A stretch of 45,721 nucleotides of DNA from Alphaproteobacteria bacterium (GTDB lineage Bacteria; Pseudomonadota; Alphaproteobacteria; ATCC43930; CGMCC-115725). Position numbers and translations under genes: made by a program. The number at the start of each line of letters is the position of its first letter. Within the stretch, counting starts at the first letter, position 1. Location: NCBI GenBank assembly GCA_030041385.1, contig JASHNY010000203.1:68458-114178 (forward strand), written 5' to 3'. This document shows, in pieces, positions 7,989 through 17,630 of this stretch. Below the pieces are notes generated by a model, which saw nothing but the letters and a program-made list of their open reading frames with translations, was not told the DNA's origin and did no database searches.

Positions 7989-8633
7989 ATGCTGACCCTT
8001 TACGGCGATCTCGATTCCGGCAACGTCTATAAGGTGCGGCTGCTATTGGCGCAGCTCGGCATTCGCTATCGCCGGGTCGACACGACACAAAACCGCGGCG
8101 AGCCCGGGAGCGCCGCGTTTCGCAAGATCAACCCGATCGGCAAGATCCCGACGCTGGTGTTTGACGACGGCCGGGTGCTGTCGGAATCGGGGGCGATCCT
8201 GTTCTACTTTGCCGCCGGCACACCGTTCCTGCCCGCCGACCGCTGGGACCAGGCAAACGTGCTGCGCTGGATGTTCTTCGAACAGTACAGCCACGAGCCC
8301 TATATCGCGGTGAACCGGCACTGGCTGTTGCATCTGCCGGAAGCGGAGCGTGCCGGGCTTGCCGGCCGCATCGCCGACAATTACGCGCGCGGCGAGCAGG
8401 CCCTCGCGGTCATGGCGCAGCATCTGGCGGGCAATGACTGGCTTGCCGCCGGACGGTACACGATCGCCGATATCGCGCTCTATGCCTATACCCACACCGC
8501 GGCGGAAGGGGGCTTCGACCTCCGCCGGCATGCCGCGATCGGCGCCTGGCTCGCGCGGGTGCGCGCACAGCCCAGTCACATCCCGCAGATGCGGCAGGAA
8601 GAAGGAGTGCCGGTCGTGCAGTGGCCGGGGTGA
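7989..8633 (+). CDS. Glutathione S-transferase family protein
   Basis: The 214-residue protein has an N-terminal thioredoxin-like domain (MLTLYGDLDSGNVYKVRLLL, then INPIGKIPTLVFDDGRVLSESGAIL) and an all-helical C-terminal domain with WLAAGRYTIADIALYAYTH, the GST capping-box pattern. SES near residue 64 is the glutathione gamma-glutamyl contact. The likely catalytic residue is Ser10 in the DSGNVYK loop. It may conjugate electrophiles or act as a glutathione-dependent reductase; the substrate cannot be told. It is monocistronic, divergent from rpsF and convergent with grxD (13-base gap). Confidence 0.9.
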   Translation: MLTLYGDLDSGNVYKVRLLLAQLGIRYRRVDTTQNRGEPGSAAFRKINPIGKIPTLVFDDGRVLSESGAILFYFAAGTPFLPADRWDQANVLRWMFFEQYSHEPYIAVNRHWLLHLPEAERAGLAGRIADNYARGEQALAVMAQHLAGNDWLAAGRYTIADIALYAYTHTAAEGGFDLRRHAAIGAWLARVRAQPSHIPQMRQEEGVPVVQWPG

Positions 8634-8646
8634 AACGGCCGAGGGC

Positions 8647-8979
8647 TCAGGCGCGGACCGGGACGCCCTTTTCTTCAAGCACCTGCTGCAATTCGCCGCT
8701 CTCGAACATCTCGCGGACGATATCGCAGCCGCCGATGAACTCGCCCTTGACGTAGAGCTGCGGGATCGTCGGCCAGTTCGAGAATTCCTTGATGCCCTGG
8801 CGCACCGACGGGTCGGACAGCACGTCGACGCCTTTGAACTTGACCCCGAGATGGCTGAGGATCTGCACCACCGCCGCCGAAAACCCGCATTGCGGGAACA
8901 CCGGGGTGCCCTTCATGAACAGGACGACCGGGCTTTCGGAAATCTGCTGGCGGATGCGTTCTTGGGTGGCGGTGTCCAT
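8647..8979 (-). CDS. grxD: Monothiol glutaredoxin, Grx4/GrxD type
   Basis: The 110-residue protein carries the monothiol CGFS active site (C31) within [18 protein letters not shown], followed by [29 protein letters not shown], which contains the glutathione-binding TIPQ and GGCD elements. CGFS glutaredoxins bind a bridging [2Fe-2S] cluster and deliver it to clients, usually in partnership with BolA. Here bolA lies 15 bases upstream on the same strand, so the two are cotranscribed. A GAAGGAAG ribosome binding site precedes the start. Confidence 0.97.
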   Translation of the reverse strand: MDTATQERIRQQISESPVVLFMKGTPVFPQCGFSAAVVQILSHLGVKFKGVDVLSDPSVRQGIKEFSNWPTIPQLYVKGEFIGGCDIVREMFESGELQQVLEEKGVPVRA

Positions 8980-8994
8980 CTCGTTCTTCCTTCG

Positions 8995-9231
8995 CTAGTC
9001 CTCAGGAGCGCTCGTCTGCAAGGCGAGCGCGTGAAGCTCGTTGCCCATCCGGCCGCGCAGGGCCTGATAGACCATCTGGTGTTGCTGGACCCGGGTCTTG
9101 CCGCGGAAAGCGCCGGACACGACGTGGGCGGCATAATGGTCGCCGTCGCCGCGCAAATCCTCGATCGAGACCCGCGCGTCGGGAAGGCTCTCCTTGATCA
9201 GGCGCTCGATCATGGCCGCATCCATCGCCAT
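8995..9231 (-). CDS. bolA: BolA family protein
   Basis: The 78-residue protein begins MAMDAAMIERLIKESLPDA and has the BolA core: VSIEDLRGDGDHYAAHVVSGAF, with the conserved His loop, then RVQQHQMVYQALRGRMGNELHALAL. BolA proteins partner with CGFS glutaredoxins around a shared iron-sulfur cluster and influence iron homeostasis. Start 9231 was chosen because GGGAG lies 8 nt upstream; the frame extends to 9297 inside the purL end without homology. It sits between purL and grxD, a typical alphaproteobacterial order. Confidence 0.93.
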   Translation of the reverse strand: MAMDAAMIERLIKESLPDARVSIEDLRGDGDHYAAHVVSGAFRGKTRVQQHQMVYQALRGRMGNELHALALQTSAPED

Positions 9232-9259
9232 CGACGACACTCCCGCCGGTTTCCGCCGC

Positions 9260-11458
9260 CTAGGCTTGCGCCATGTAGCCCGGCAGCCAGCCTTCATTTG
9301 CGCTTATCAATTGCGCAACCGATATGGCATTGGCGCCCGGTAGTGTCAACGCGGCCCCGCCGACAATGCCGATGCGGCGAACCGGGATGCCTGCCTGCCG
9401 CGCTGCGGCGATGAGCGCCTCGGGATCGCCGGTTTCGACGAGGTAGCGCGCCTGGTCCTCGCCGAACCACCAGGCGTGCGCCGGCATCGCCGCCGGCGGC
9501 GGGTCGAGCGCGATGCCGCGCCCGCCGGCCATCGCCATCTCGGCGACCGCGACGAGGAGACCGCCGTCGGCGACGTCGTGGCAGGCGGCGACGTCGCCTT
9601 CGGCAATGCGCGCACGCACGAAATCGCCGTGGCGCCGCTCGGCGGCAAGATCGACCGCCGGCGGCGGCCCGGTCTCTCTGCCCTCGATCTCGCGCAGATA
9701 GAGCGAGGCGCCGAGATGGCCGATCGTCTCGCCGATCAGCAGCAGCGCGTTGCCGTCGCGCTTCAGCCCGAGATCGACGGCCCGGCGCAGGTCGGCGAGA
9801 AGGCCGACGCCGCCGATGACCGGGGTCGGCAATATCCCGTCGCCGCTGGTTTCGTTGTAGAGCGAGACGTTGCCCGACACGACCGGGTAGTCGAGCGCGG
9901 TGCAGGCGGCACGCATCCCGGCGATGGCGCCGACGAACTGGCCCATGATCTCGGGCCGCTCGGGATTGCCAAAATTCATGTTGTCGGTCAACGCCAGCGG
10001 GGTCGCGCCGACCGCGGTCAGGTTGCGCCAGCTTTCCGCCACCGCCTGGGCGCCGCCCCGCTCGGGATCGGCGCGGCAATAACGCGGCGTCGAATCGGTG
10101 CACAGCGCCAACGCCTTGAGGCCGTCGCCGACGCGCACGACCGCGGCGTCGCCGCCGGGGCGCTGCACCGTATTGCCGAGCACGAGCTGGTCGTATTGCT
10201 GCCAGACCCAGCGCTTCGAGGCGAGGTCGGGGCAGGCGATGAGCTTGCTGAGACAATCGCGCGGATCGCGGGCGGGCAGCGTTGCCGCGTCGATGTCGGG
10301 CTGCGGCGGCGTCGGGCGCCACGGCCGCTGGTAGAGCGGCGCTTCGCCGACCAGCGGGCCGACCGGGATGTCGGCGGCGACCGCACCGCGCATGTGCAGC
10401 ACCAGCCTTCCGGTTTCGGTGACCCGGCCGATCACGGCGAAATCCAATTCCCATTTGTCGAAGACGCGCCGCGCCTCCGCCGCGCTGCCGGGCGCCAGGA
10501 TCATCAGCATGCGCTCCTGGCTTTCGCTGAGCATGATCTCGTAGGCGCTCATGCCCGCTTCGCGCACCGGCACCCGGTCCAGGTCCAGTTCGATGCCGAG
10601 CCCGCCCTTGCCCGCCATCTCGACGGCTGACGAGGTGAGACCGGCAGCGCCCATGTCCTGGATCGCGACGATCGCGTTGCCCTGCATCAATTCGAGGCAG
10701 GCCTCGATCAGCAATTTCTCGGTGAACGGGTCGCCGACCTGCACGGTTGGGCGCTTTGCGTCGGCGTCGGCGCCGAATTCGGCGGAGGCCATCGTCGCGC
10801 CATGGATGCCGTCGCGCCCGGTCTTGGCCCCGACATAGATGACGAGATTCCCCGGCCCCGCCGCGGCCGAATAGAAGATGCGGTCGGCGCGCGCCAAGCC
10901 GACGCACATCGCGTTGACCAGGATGTTGCCGTTATAGGCCGGGTGGAACTGGCACTCGCCGCCGACCGTCGGCACCCCGACGCAATTGCCGTAACCGCCG
11001 ATGCCGGCGACGACGCCGGCGACGAGGTGCCGGGTCTTCGGATGGTCAGGGCTGCCAAAGCGCAAGGCGTCGAGGATGGCGATCGGCCGTGCCCCCATCG
11101 TGAACACGTCGCGCAGGATGCCGCCGACCCCGGTCGCCGCGCCCTGGTAGGGCTCGATGAACGACGGATGGTTGTGGCTTTCGATCTTGAAGACGACGGC
11201 GTCACCGTCGCCGATATCGACGACCCCGGCATTCTCGCCCGGCCCGCAGATCACCTGCGGGCCCGTGGTCGGCAATGTCTTCAGCCAGACCTTGGACGAT
11301 TTGTACGAGCAGTGCTCGCTCCACATCGCCGAGAAAATGCCGAGCTCGGTCAGGTTCGGGGTGCGGCCGAGGATCGCCTCGGCCCGGGCGAACTCATCCG
11401 CCGTCAATCCCATCTCGGCGGCGAGCGCCGGAGTGACGTTGGTGCCGGTGTTATTCAT
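9260..11458 (-). CDS. purL: Phosphoribosylformylglycinamidine synthase, large subunit
   Basis: This is the ATP-dependent synthetase of the fourth step of de novo purine synthesis (FGAR to FGAM), small form, working with PurQ (glutaminase) and PurS. The 732-residue protein shows [19 protein letters not shown] with catalytic H49, [21 protein letters not shown], and two AIRS-like halves ([15 protein letters not shown] and [16 protein letters not shown]). The ATG at 11458 is immediately preceded, after 2 nt, by a palindromic repeat, so no normal ribosome binding site is present; an in-frame TGA lies in the repeat two codons upstream. Met16 (11413) is an alternative start but also lacks a good site. 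Confidence 0.97.
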   Translation of the reverse strand: MNNTGTNVTPALAAEMGLTADEFARAEAILGRTPNLTELGIFSAMWSEHCSYKSSKVWLKTLPTTGPQVICGPGENAGVVDIGDGDAVVFKIESHNHPSFIEPYQGAATGVGGILRDVFTMGARPIAILDALRFGSPDHPKTRHLVAGVVAGIGGYGNCVGVPTVGGECQFHPAYNGNILVNAMCVGLARADRIFYSAAAGPGNLVIYVGAKTGRDGIHGATMASAEFGADADAKRPTVQVGDPFTEKLLIEACLELMQGNAIVAIQDMGAAGLTSSAVEMAGKGGLGIELDLDRVPVREAGMSAYEIMLSESQERMLMILAPGSAAEARRVFDKWELDFAVIGRVTETGRLVLHMRGAVAADIPVGPLVGEAPLYQRPWRPTPPQPDIDAATLPARDPRDCLSKLIACPDLASKRWVWQQYDQLVLGNTVQRPGGDAAVVRVGDGLKALALCTDSTPRYCRADPERGGAQAVAESWRNLTAVGATPLALTDNMNFGNPERPEIMGQFVGAIAGMRAACTALDYPVVSGNVSLYNETSGDGILPTPVIGGVGLLADLRRAVDLGLKRDGNALLLIGETIGHLGASLYLREIEGRETGPPPAVDLAAERRHGDFVRARIAEGDVAACHDVADGGLLVAVAEMAMAGGRGIALDPPPAAMPAHAWWFGEDQARYLVETGDPEALIAAARQAGIPVRRIGIVGGAALTLPGANAISVAQLISANEGWLPGYMAQA

Positions 11459-11460
11459 GC

Positions 11461-11550
11461 GTCATTGCGAGCGCGGCGAAGCAGTCTCGCGCCGCCGGCG
11501 CCACGAACCACCGAGATTGCTGCGTCACCCTCCGGGTTCCTCGCAATGAC
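11461..11550. repeat. Palindromic repeat copy 1, between purQ and purL
   Basis: A 90-bp element with perfect 10-bp termini (GTCATTGCGA ... TCGCAATGAC) and internal AAGCAGTCTCG / CGAGATTGCTGC blocks. It fills nearly all of the 104-base purQ-purL gap and ends 2 nt upstream of the purL start codon. Similar blocks occur at 18357-18457 and 44028-44128. It has no coding capacity; it resembles dispersed REP-like palindromes, possibly mobilised in trans. Confidence 0.85.
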
Positions 11551-11562
11551 CGGCCGGAGCGG

Positions 11563-12255
11563 CTATTGCAGCGCGCCGACCAGCCCCGCGAACAGGGCGC
11601 TTCCGTCGGTGCCGCAGCCCATCAGCGGGTCGGTCGCGTCCTCCGGGTGCGGCATCAGGCCCAAGACGGTGCGGCCGCGATTGAAGATGCCGGCAATCGC
11701 GTGGGCCGAGCCGTTGACGTTCGCGTCGTCGTCGATCTCACCCGCGGCATTGCAATAGCGGAAGGCGACGAGCCCCCGGTCTTCCAATTCATCGAGCGTC
11801 GCCTCGTCGGCGGTGTAATTGCCGTCGTGATGGGCGACCGGCACGCGGATCGTCTGCCCGGCAGCGTAGCCGCAGGTGAAGATCGTCTGGTTGGTCTCGA
11901 CCCGCAGGTGCACGTCGCGGCAGATGAAGTTGAGCGTGCGGTTGGTCAACAGCGCGCCCGGCAGCAGCCCCGCCTCGGTCAATACCTGGAAGCCGTTGCA
12001 GATGCCGAGCACCGGGGTCCCGCGCTCGGCCCGCGCCTTGACCTCGCGCATGATCGGCGAATGCGCGGCCATGGCGCCGCAGCGCAGATAGTCGCCATAG
12101 GCAAAGCCGCCCGGCAACACGATCAGATCGACCGAAGGCAATTCCGAATCGCGGTGCCAGACGCAGAGCGGGTCGCGGCCGGTCGCGCGCTTCAAGGCCA
12201 GGCACAAATCGCGCTCGCGGTTCGATCCGGGAAAGATCACGACGGCAGTGTTCAT
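11563..12255 (-). CDS. purQ: Phosphoribosylformylglycinamidine synthase, glutaminase subunit
   Basis: The 230-residue class I glutamine amidotransferase hydrolyses glutamine and passes ammonia to PurL. It shows [21 protein letters not shown], the nucleophile elbow GICNGFQVL with C86, and LGLMPHPED with H203 and E205, a complete Cys-His-Glu triad. Start 12255 ([12 protein letters not shown]) is the usual family start; the frame extends eight codons further upstream. It precedes purL; a palindromic repeat separates the two. purS, normally just upstream, lies 2.5 kb away beyond a kinase gene on the other strand. Confidence 0.97.
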   Translation of the reverse strand: MNTAVVIFPGSNRERDLCLALKRATGRDPLCVWHRDSELPSVDLIVLPGGFAYGDYLRCGAMAAHSPIMREVKARAERGTPVLGICNGFQVLTEAGLLPGALLTNRTLNFICRDVHLRVETNQTIFTCGYAAGQTIRVPVAHHDGNYTADEATLDELEDRGLVAFRYCNAAGEIDDDANVNGSAHAIAGIFNRGRTVLGLMPHPEDATDPLMGCGTDGSALFAGLVGALQ

Positions 12256-12375
12256 CGGGCGGCTCGCATCGTCCCGCACCCCAGCGACCGGGGCGTGACC
12301 GTCACATAGCGCGCGCCAGGGCGGGCCGCAAGCAGCGCCCGCCGCGACCGGTCCGCGACCCGAACCCGGTGCGGC

Positions 12376-12543
12376 TCAGCCTTGGGTGAGGCCGACGATT
12401 GCTGCCGCCGCGCCCAGCAGCAACAGCGCATGCAGCGCCAGCCACGGCAGCGAGAAGCATTCGATCAGGCAGAACATGCCGGTGCCGCCGAGAATCGCCG
12501 ACAGCAACCATGTCGCTGACCTGGCCAGCTGGGTATGCAACAT
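12376..12543 (-). CDS. Small membrane protein, 55 residues
   Basis: The frame starts at ATG 12543 and encodes MLHTQLARSATWLLSAILGG followed by two hydrophobic helices (about residues 11-32 and 33-51) joined by IECFSLPW, and ends LTQG-stop. An AAGGA-like site lies about 10 nt upstream. Composition and codon use fit a real two-pass inner-membrane peptide. It lies between purQ and the divergent histidine kinase; an AT-rich palindrome separates it from that kinase. No family was recognised; it could be a modulator of the neighbouring sensor, which is only inference. Confidence 0.55.
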   Translation of the reverse strand: MLHTQLARSATWLLSAILGGTGMFCLIECFSLPWLALHALLLLGAAAAIVGLTQG

Positions 12544-12610
12544 CGACGATCCGTCCTTCGCCTATGCCGGGCGGCGGCACAGTCGCGCGGGGGCACCAGA
12601 CAATTCCATA

Positions 12611-12627
12611 AAATTAATGGTTAATTT
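12611..12627. promoter_or_regulatory. AT-rich palindrome upstream of the hybrid kinase
   Basis: AAATTAA-TGG-TTAATTT is a perfect 7-bp inverted repeat with a 3-nt spacer, in a conspicuous AT-rich island (about 12601-12633) inside GC-rich DNA. It lies between the divergent small membrane protein (start 12543) and the kinase (start 12736). It is a good candidate for a dimeric regulator site or promoter core; the binding protein is unknown. Confidence 0.5.
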
Positions 12628-12735
12628 GCGCAAACTCCGCACGATCGGACAACCTTGCCCGCGAACGTATGGGGGCCGGAGTTTTGGCGCACGTTACGCG
12701 TTAGCTGTGGGCAGGCCGGTATTGCGGGGTGACGG

Positions 12736-14796
12736 GTGGACGAGGCTTCCCAGTCGGTTGAAGCGCTGCGGGCGGTTGCAGCGCTGCGGGCGGCGCAAGC
12801 CGAGGTCGAGCATTTGCGACTGGCGCAGGAAGCCGGGCAGATCGGCAGCTGGGAATGGGATTTGGCGACCGACCGGATGGTCTGGTCGGCGCAGATGTTC
12901 CTCAATCTCGGCCTGCCTCCCTCTGAAAACCGCGATCTCTACCCGCTGCTGATGCGCGCGATCCATCCGGCCGACCGCGACACGGCGGCCTCGGCCTTTG
13001 CCGAAGCGCGGTCGCGGGTCGGGCCGATGCGGGTCGAGACGCGACTCGTATGGCCCGGCGAGGCGCCGCACTGGATCGTGTTTCTCGGCCGTGTCGACGG
13101 CGATGCCGACGGCATGCCCGTAGTGATGCGCGGTATCACGATCGACAGCACCCGGCGTCGCGCCGCCGAAGAAAGCGCGGCGGAAGCGCTGCGCGACCTG
13201 AGCCGGCGCCTGGTGCAGCGCGCCGCGCGGCGCGGTCGGCAGCTCGACCAGAGCCGCGCCCAGATGCAGGCGATCTTCGACAATTCGCCGGATTGGTTGA
13301 CGCTGTTCCGCGCCACCCCTGACGGTCGCTTCATCTATGCCGACATGAACAGCGCGACCGAGCGCGCCTATGGGTTGAGTTACGACCAGGTCATCGGGCG
13401 CCCGCTCGAGGACATCCTTGGGCCCGAACAGGCCGAATTGCCGCTGCGGCTGATGCGCGCCTGCATCGCGACCGGCCAGAACCAGCGCTACACGGCGCGA
13501 CGCACGATGGCCGCCGTCACCCGCACAATCGATGTCATGTTCGTGCGCGTGCCGGAAACCCACGAAGGCGACAGCTTCATCATGGCGACCGCACGCGACA
13601 TCACCGAGCGCGAGGCGATCGAGGAGCGCCTGCGCCAGTCGCAAAAGATGGAGGCGGTGGGCCAGCTCACCGGCGGTCTCGCGCATGATTTCAACAATCT
13701 GCTGACTGCGGTCATGGGCAATCTCGAACTCTTGGCCCACCGTGTCGGCGATGATCCGGGCGCCACCAAGTACTTGGCGGCGATGCGGCGTGCCGCCGAA
13801 AACGGTGCCAAGCTCACCGAGCAGCTGCTGGCGTTTTCGCGGCGCCAGCACCTGCAGCCGCGCGCGGTCGACCTCAACGGCGTGATCGGCGGCATGCGCG
13901 ACCTGCTGTCTCGCACGATCGGCACGACGATCCGCGTGCATACGGTTCTGGCGCCGCAATTGTGGCCGGCGATGGTCGATCCGACGCAGATCGAGGTCGC
14001 GGTCCTCAACCTCGCGATCAACGCGCGCGATGCGATGCCGCTCGGCGGCACCTTGACGATCGAGACGCGCAACCTGCATGGCCATCATCAGGCGATACCC
14101 GCCGAACTCGCCGGGCAGGACTGCATCTGCCTCTCGGTGCGCGACACCGGCACCGGCATGAGCGAGGACGTCCTGCGCTCCGCGGTCGAGCCGTTTTTCA
14201 CGACCAAGGCGGTCGGCAAGGGCAGCGGCCTTGGGCTCAGCCAAGTCTATGGGATGGTGCAGCAATCGAACGGCGCGATGCACATCGAAAGCCGGCTCGG
14301 TGCCGGAACCGCCGTCCATCTGTATCTGCCTGCGACGGCCGGGGCGGAGGCGCTGGCGGACGATGGTCTGTTCTCAGCACAGCACGAGCAGCCGAGCGGA
14401 CGAATCCTCGTCGTCGACGACGATCCCTCGGTGCGCGAGGTGACCGTGCAGATGCTGCGGCAGGGCGGCTACGGGGTTACCGAAGCAGATAGCGGCCAGG
14501 CGGCGCTCGACGCGCTCGCCCGCGGCGAAGCCTACGACTTGATGGTCGTGGATGTGGCGATGCCGGGTCTCAGCGGCATCGAGACCACGGCGCGCGCACG
14601 CCAGAAATTCCCGGGGCTGCGGGTGCTGTATGTAACCGGGTATGCCGATCCGGCCAGGCCCGACCGCTGCGGGGATGACCCGCTGATCAGGAAGCCGTTT
14701 CGCCTTGCCGACCTCGTCGCCGAGGTCGAGGCCGTAATCCGGCGGCCCATCGCGGCGTGCGGCGGGAACATCGTGCCGTTGCAGCCCCACAGGTAA
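12736..14796 (+). CDS. Hybrid PAS sensor histidine kinase with receiver domain
   Basis: This 686-residue protein starts with GTG and lacks membrane segments, so it is probably a cytosolic sensor. Domain order: PAS 1 (about 28-135, with GQIGSWEWDLATDRMVWS), a coiled linker, PAS 2 (about 175-290), HisKA with H317 in LAHDFNNLL, HATPase with N-box N429, DTGTGM (470-475) and GSGLGL (496-501), then a receiver domain (about 556-675) with acidic pocket D561-D563, phosphoacceptor D606 and K653. PAS 1 is of the PAS_3 type. The LAHDFNN motif is typical of hybrid kinases related to the blue-light/PAS HWE-neighbour group. It lies between purQ and purS. No cognate output regulator is adjacent. Confidence 0.93.
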   Translation: MDEASQSVEALRAVAALRAAQAEVEHLRLAQEAGQIGSWEWDLATDRMVWSAQMFLNLGLPPSENRDLYPLLMRAIHPADRDTAASAFAEARSRVGPMRVETRLVWPGEAPHWIVFLGRVDGDADGMPVVMRGITIDSTRRRAAEESAAEALRDLSRRLVQRAARRGRQLDQSRAQMQAIFDNSPDWLTLFRATPDGRFIYADMNSATERAYGLSYDQVIGRPLEDILGPEQAELPLRLMRACIATGQNQRYTARRTMAAVTRTIDVMFVRVPETHEGDSFIMATARDITEREAIEERLRQSQKMEAVGQLTGGLAHDFNNLLTAVMGNLELLAHRVGDDPGATKYLAAMRRAAENGAKLTEQLLAFSRRQHLQPRAVDLNGVIGGMRDLLSRTIGTTIRVHTVLAPQLWPAMVDPTQIEVAVLNLAINARDAMPLGGTLTIETRNLHGHHQAIPAELAGQDCICLSVRDTGTGMSEDVLRSAVEPFFTTKAVGKGSGLGLSQVYGMVQQSNGAMHIESRLGAGTAVHLYLPATAGAEALADDGLFSAQHEQPSGRILVVDDDPSVREVTVQMLRQGGYGVTEADSGQAALDALARGEAYDLMVVDVAMPGLSGIETTARARQKFPGLRVLYVTGYADPARPDRCGDDPLIRKPFRLADLVAEVEAVIRRPIAACGGNIVPLQPHR

Positions 14797-14816
14797 CAAT
14801 CAGGCAGTTGCGCGGC

Positions 14817-15056
14817 TCAGCCGAGCTCGATGGCGTAATCCTCGATCACCGGATTGGCGAGCAGTGTCCGGCACATCGCCTCTACCCGTGCGCGGGCGGA
14901 TTGCGGGTCGGTGTCGGCAAGGTCGAGCTCGATCAACTTGCCCTGGCGGACCTCGTCGATCCCGGTGAAGCCGAGCGAACGCAATGCGTTGCCGATCGCC
15001 TTGCCCTGCGGGTCGAGGACGCCGGGCTTGAGCTTGACGTGGATGCGGGCCTTCAT
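14817..15056 (-). CDS. purS: Phosphoribosylformylglycinamidine synthase subunit PurS
   Basis: The 79-residue protein begins MKARIHVKLKPGVLDPQGKA and continues with ALRSLGFTGIDEVRQGKLIEL and CRTLLANPVIEDYAIEL, which is diagnostic for PurS. PurS dimers bridge PurL and PurQ in the small-type FGAM synthase. It is 2.5 kb upstream of purQ on the same strand, with the convergent histidine kinase between. It therefore cannot share a simple transcript with purQL unless it passes through the antisense of the kinase. The next upstream gene is an NRDE protein; purC is absent. Confidence 0.96.
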   Translation of the reverse strand: MKARIHVKLKPGVLDPQGKAIGNALRSLGFTGIDEVRQGKLIELDLADTDPQSARARVEAMCRTLLANPVIEDYAIELG

Positions 15057-15102
15057 CGCCCCGGTATAACAATCGCCGGCCGCGGCAACAACGCTCCCGC
15101 CC

Positions 15103-15855
15103 TCAGCCCGGCAAGATCCCGGTCCACGGCGTCGCCTGCGGCAGCCATTGGGCAAAGCGGTAATGCGGGCGCTGTCCGGCGAAGCCAGCCGCGGGCAGCG
15201 CGACCAGCGCGCTCGAAACGGTGGCGAACCCGCTTTCGGTGGCAAACCGCAACGCCGCGCTTGCGGGCTCGCCAGGTGGGCGCGAGGTGTCGCCGAGCAA
15301 GTCCTGCCATGCCGTCCAGTCGCCGCGGTCGGGATCGGGCGGTTGCGCCGCCGCGAACCGCGGCCGTGCCAGCACGAGCCGTCGCGTCTCCGCCTCGTCG
15401 AGGTCGCCGGCCGCGATCAATGACAGCCCGTCGTCCAGCGGGTGCACCTCAATGCGCGGGCCGTTAGCGTGGCGCAGCCAGAAGCCGTCGCGGTTGTCGA
15501 TGACGATCAGGTTGAAGGTGCGGTAGGCGGCGGGATCGAGCCGCGCCAGCGCCGAGGCGGCGGCGACGGCATCGGCATGGTCGAGCGCCTCCAGCACCAA
15601 CTCGCCGCGCGAGCGCCGCCCGGCAGCCGGGCCGAGCGAGCCATGCCGGTTCAGCACCGCTGCGGCGACGCCCCAATCATTGACGCCGAGCCACGAGCCG
15701 CCGGCCAGCAGGTCCATCCCCGCCACCACCTCGTCGCGGTCGGGCCAGTGCCGGCCGGGCGGCAGCGCCGGCCGGTCGATCATCTCGTCGCGGTTGGCGG
15801 CGAGGAGGACTGGCCAATCGTGCTCGGGCCGGCGCAGGATCACCAGCGTGCACAT
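15103..15855 (-). CDS. NRDE (TANGO2-like) family protein
   Basis: The 250-residue protein starts MCTLVILRRPEHDWPVLLAANRDE, with the conserved Cys2 and the NRDE motif that names the family, followed by WPDRDEVVAGMDLLAGGSWLGVNDWG. The family has an Ntn-hydrolase-like fold with the N-terminal Cys as potential nucleophile. TANGO2/HtpA-type members have been linked to haem trafficking, but no enzymatic activity is settled. Start 15855 is firm because Cys2 must follow the initiator. A perfect TATAAT lies about 30 bases upstream. It is divergent from the DUF1476 gene. Confidence 0.88.
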   Translation of the reverse strand: MCTLVILRRPEHDWPVLLAANRDEMIDRPALPPGRHWPDRDEVVAGMDLLAGGSWLGVNDWGVAAAVLNRHGSLGPAAGRRSRGELVLEALDHADAVAAASALARLDPAAYRTFNLIVIDNRDGFWLRHANGPRIEVHPLDDGLSLIAAGDLDEAETRRLVLARPRFAAAQPPDPDRGDWTAWQDLLGDTSRPPGEPASAALRFATESGFATVSSALVALPAAGFAGQRPHYRFAQWLPQATPWTGILPG

Positions 15856-15884
15856 CGCCAGTCTGGCTTCGCGTCGGTGCGGTA

Positions 15885-15890
15885 ATTATA
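15885..15890 (-). promoter_or_regulatory. -10 element for the NRDE gene
   Basis: The minus strand reads TATAAT at 15890-15885, 30 bases before the NRDE start, within the short divergent gap to the DUF1476 gene. No clear -35 is seen 16-18 nt upstream. The same AT-rich core (GGTAATTATATGG) could also serve the plus-strand gene. Confidence 0.4.
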
Positions 15891-15945
15891 TGGTTGCGGG
15901 CGAGGGCAGGGCGCGCATCTTCCCCATGCACGAGACGAGATCAGC

Positions 15946-16266
15946 ATGACGACCTTCGACGAGCGTGAAAAAGAGTTCGAAGCCCGGTTCAAGCATGACC
16001 AGGAATTCCGTTTCAAGGTGACCGCGCGGCGCAACCATCTGCTGGGCTTGTGGGCGGCCGAGCGCATGGGGATTACGGGCGACGCCGCCGAAGCCTACGC
16101 CAAGACCGTCGTCGCCGCCGAATTCGACCGCGGCGGCGACGATCATGTCATCGCCAAGGTAGCCGCCGATCTTGCCGGGAAGGGCCACGCGGTCACGGCC
16201 GACCAGGTCCGGTTCGAACTCGCCCATTTCGCTGCACGGGCGCGACAGCAGCTGATGGCGGAATAG
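15946..16266 (+). CDS. DUF1476 protein, F1-ATPase zeta-subunit family
   Basis: The 106-residue protein begins MTTFDEREKEFEARFKHDQE and has the four-helix DUF1476 pattern: FRFKVTARRNHLLGLWAAERMG, DAAEAYAKTVVAAEF, GGDDHVIAKVAADL. In Paracoccus denitrificans this family is the zeta subunit, whose N-terminus blocks rotation of the F1-ATPase and prevents ATP hydrolysis. The N-terminal charged segment is present here, so an inhibitory role is plausible, though the family varies in potency. In this class the gene is often next to pur genes, as here. Convergent with purB. Confidence 0.92.
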   Translation: MTTFDEREKEFEARFKHDQEFRFKVTARRNHLLGLWAAERMGITGDAAEAYAKTVVAAEFDRGGDDHVIAKVAADLAGKGHAVTADQVRFELAHFAARARQQLMAE

Positions 16267-16274
16267 CCGCAGCG

Positions 16275-16303
16275 GTGCCCGGCTGTCGCGTTCGGCCGGG
16301 CAC
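16275..16303. terminator. Hairpin between DUF1476 gene and purB
   Basis: GTGCCCGGC (16275-16283) is exactly complementary to GCCGGGCAC (16295-16303) with an 11-nt loop. It lies in the 68-base gap between convergent genes and probably acts as a bidirectional stop or mRNA-end structure. No T-run follows. Confidence 0.4.
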
Positions 16304-16334
16304 GGCGTGGTGACGGCGCTCGCGCGCGGCGCGC

Positions 16335-17626
<1,292 letters not shown>

Positions 17627-17630
<4 letters not shown>

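Noticed and set aside
9294-10907. 537-codon minus-strand frame
   Set aside because: It is purL read in another frame on the same strand, extremely Arg-rich, without motifs.
11461-11550. Transposon or insertion sequence at the repeat
   Set aside because: The element has inverted ends but no coding capacity and no recognisable target-site duplication, so it fits a REP-like palindrome better.
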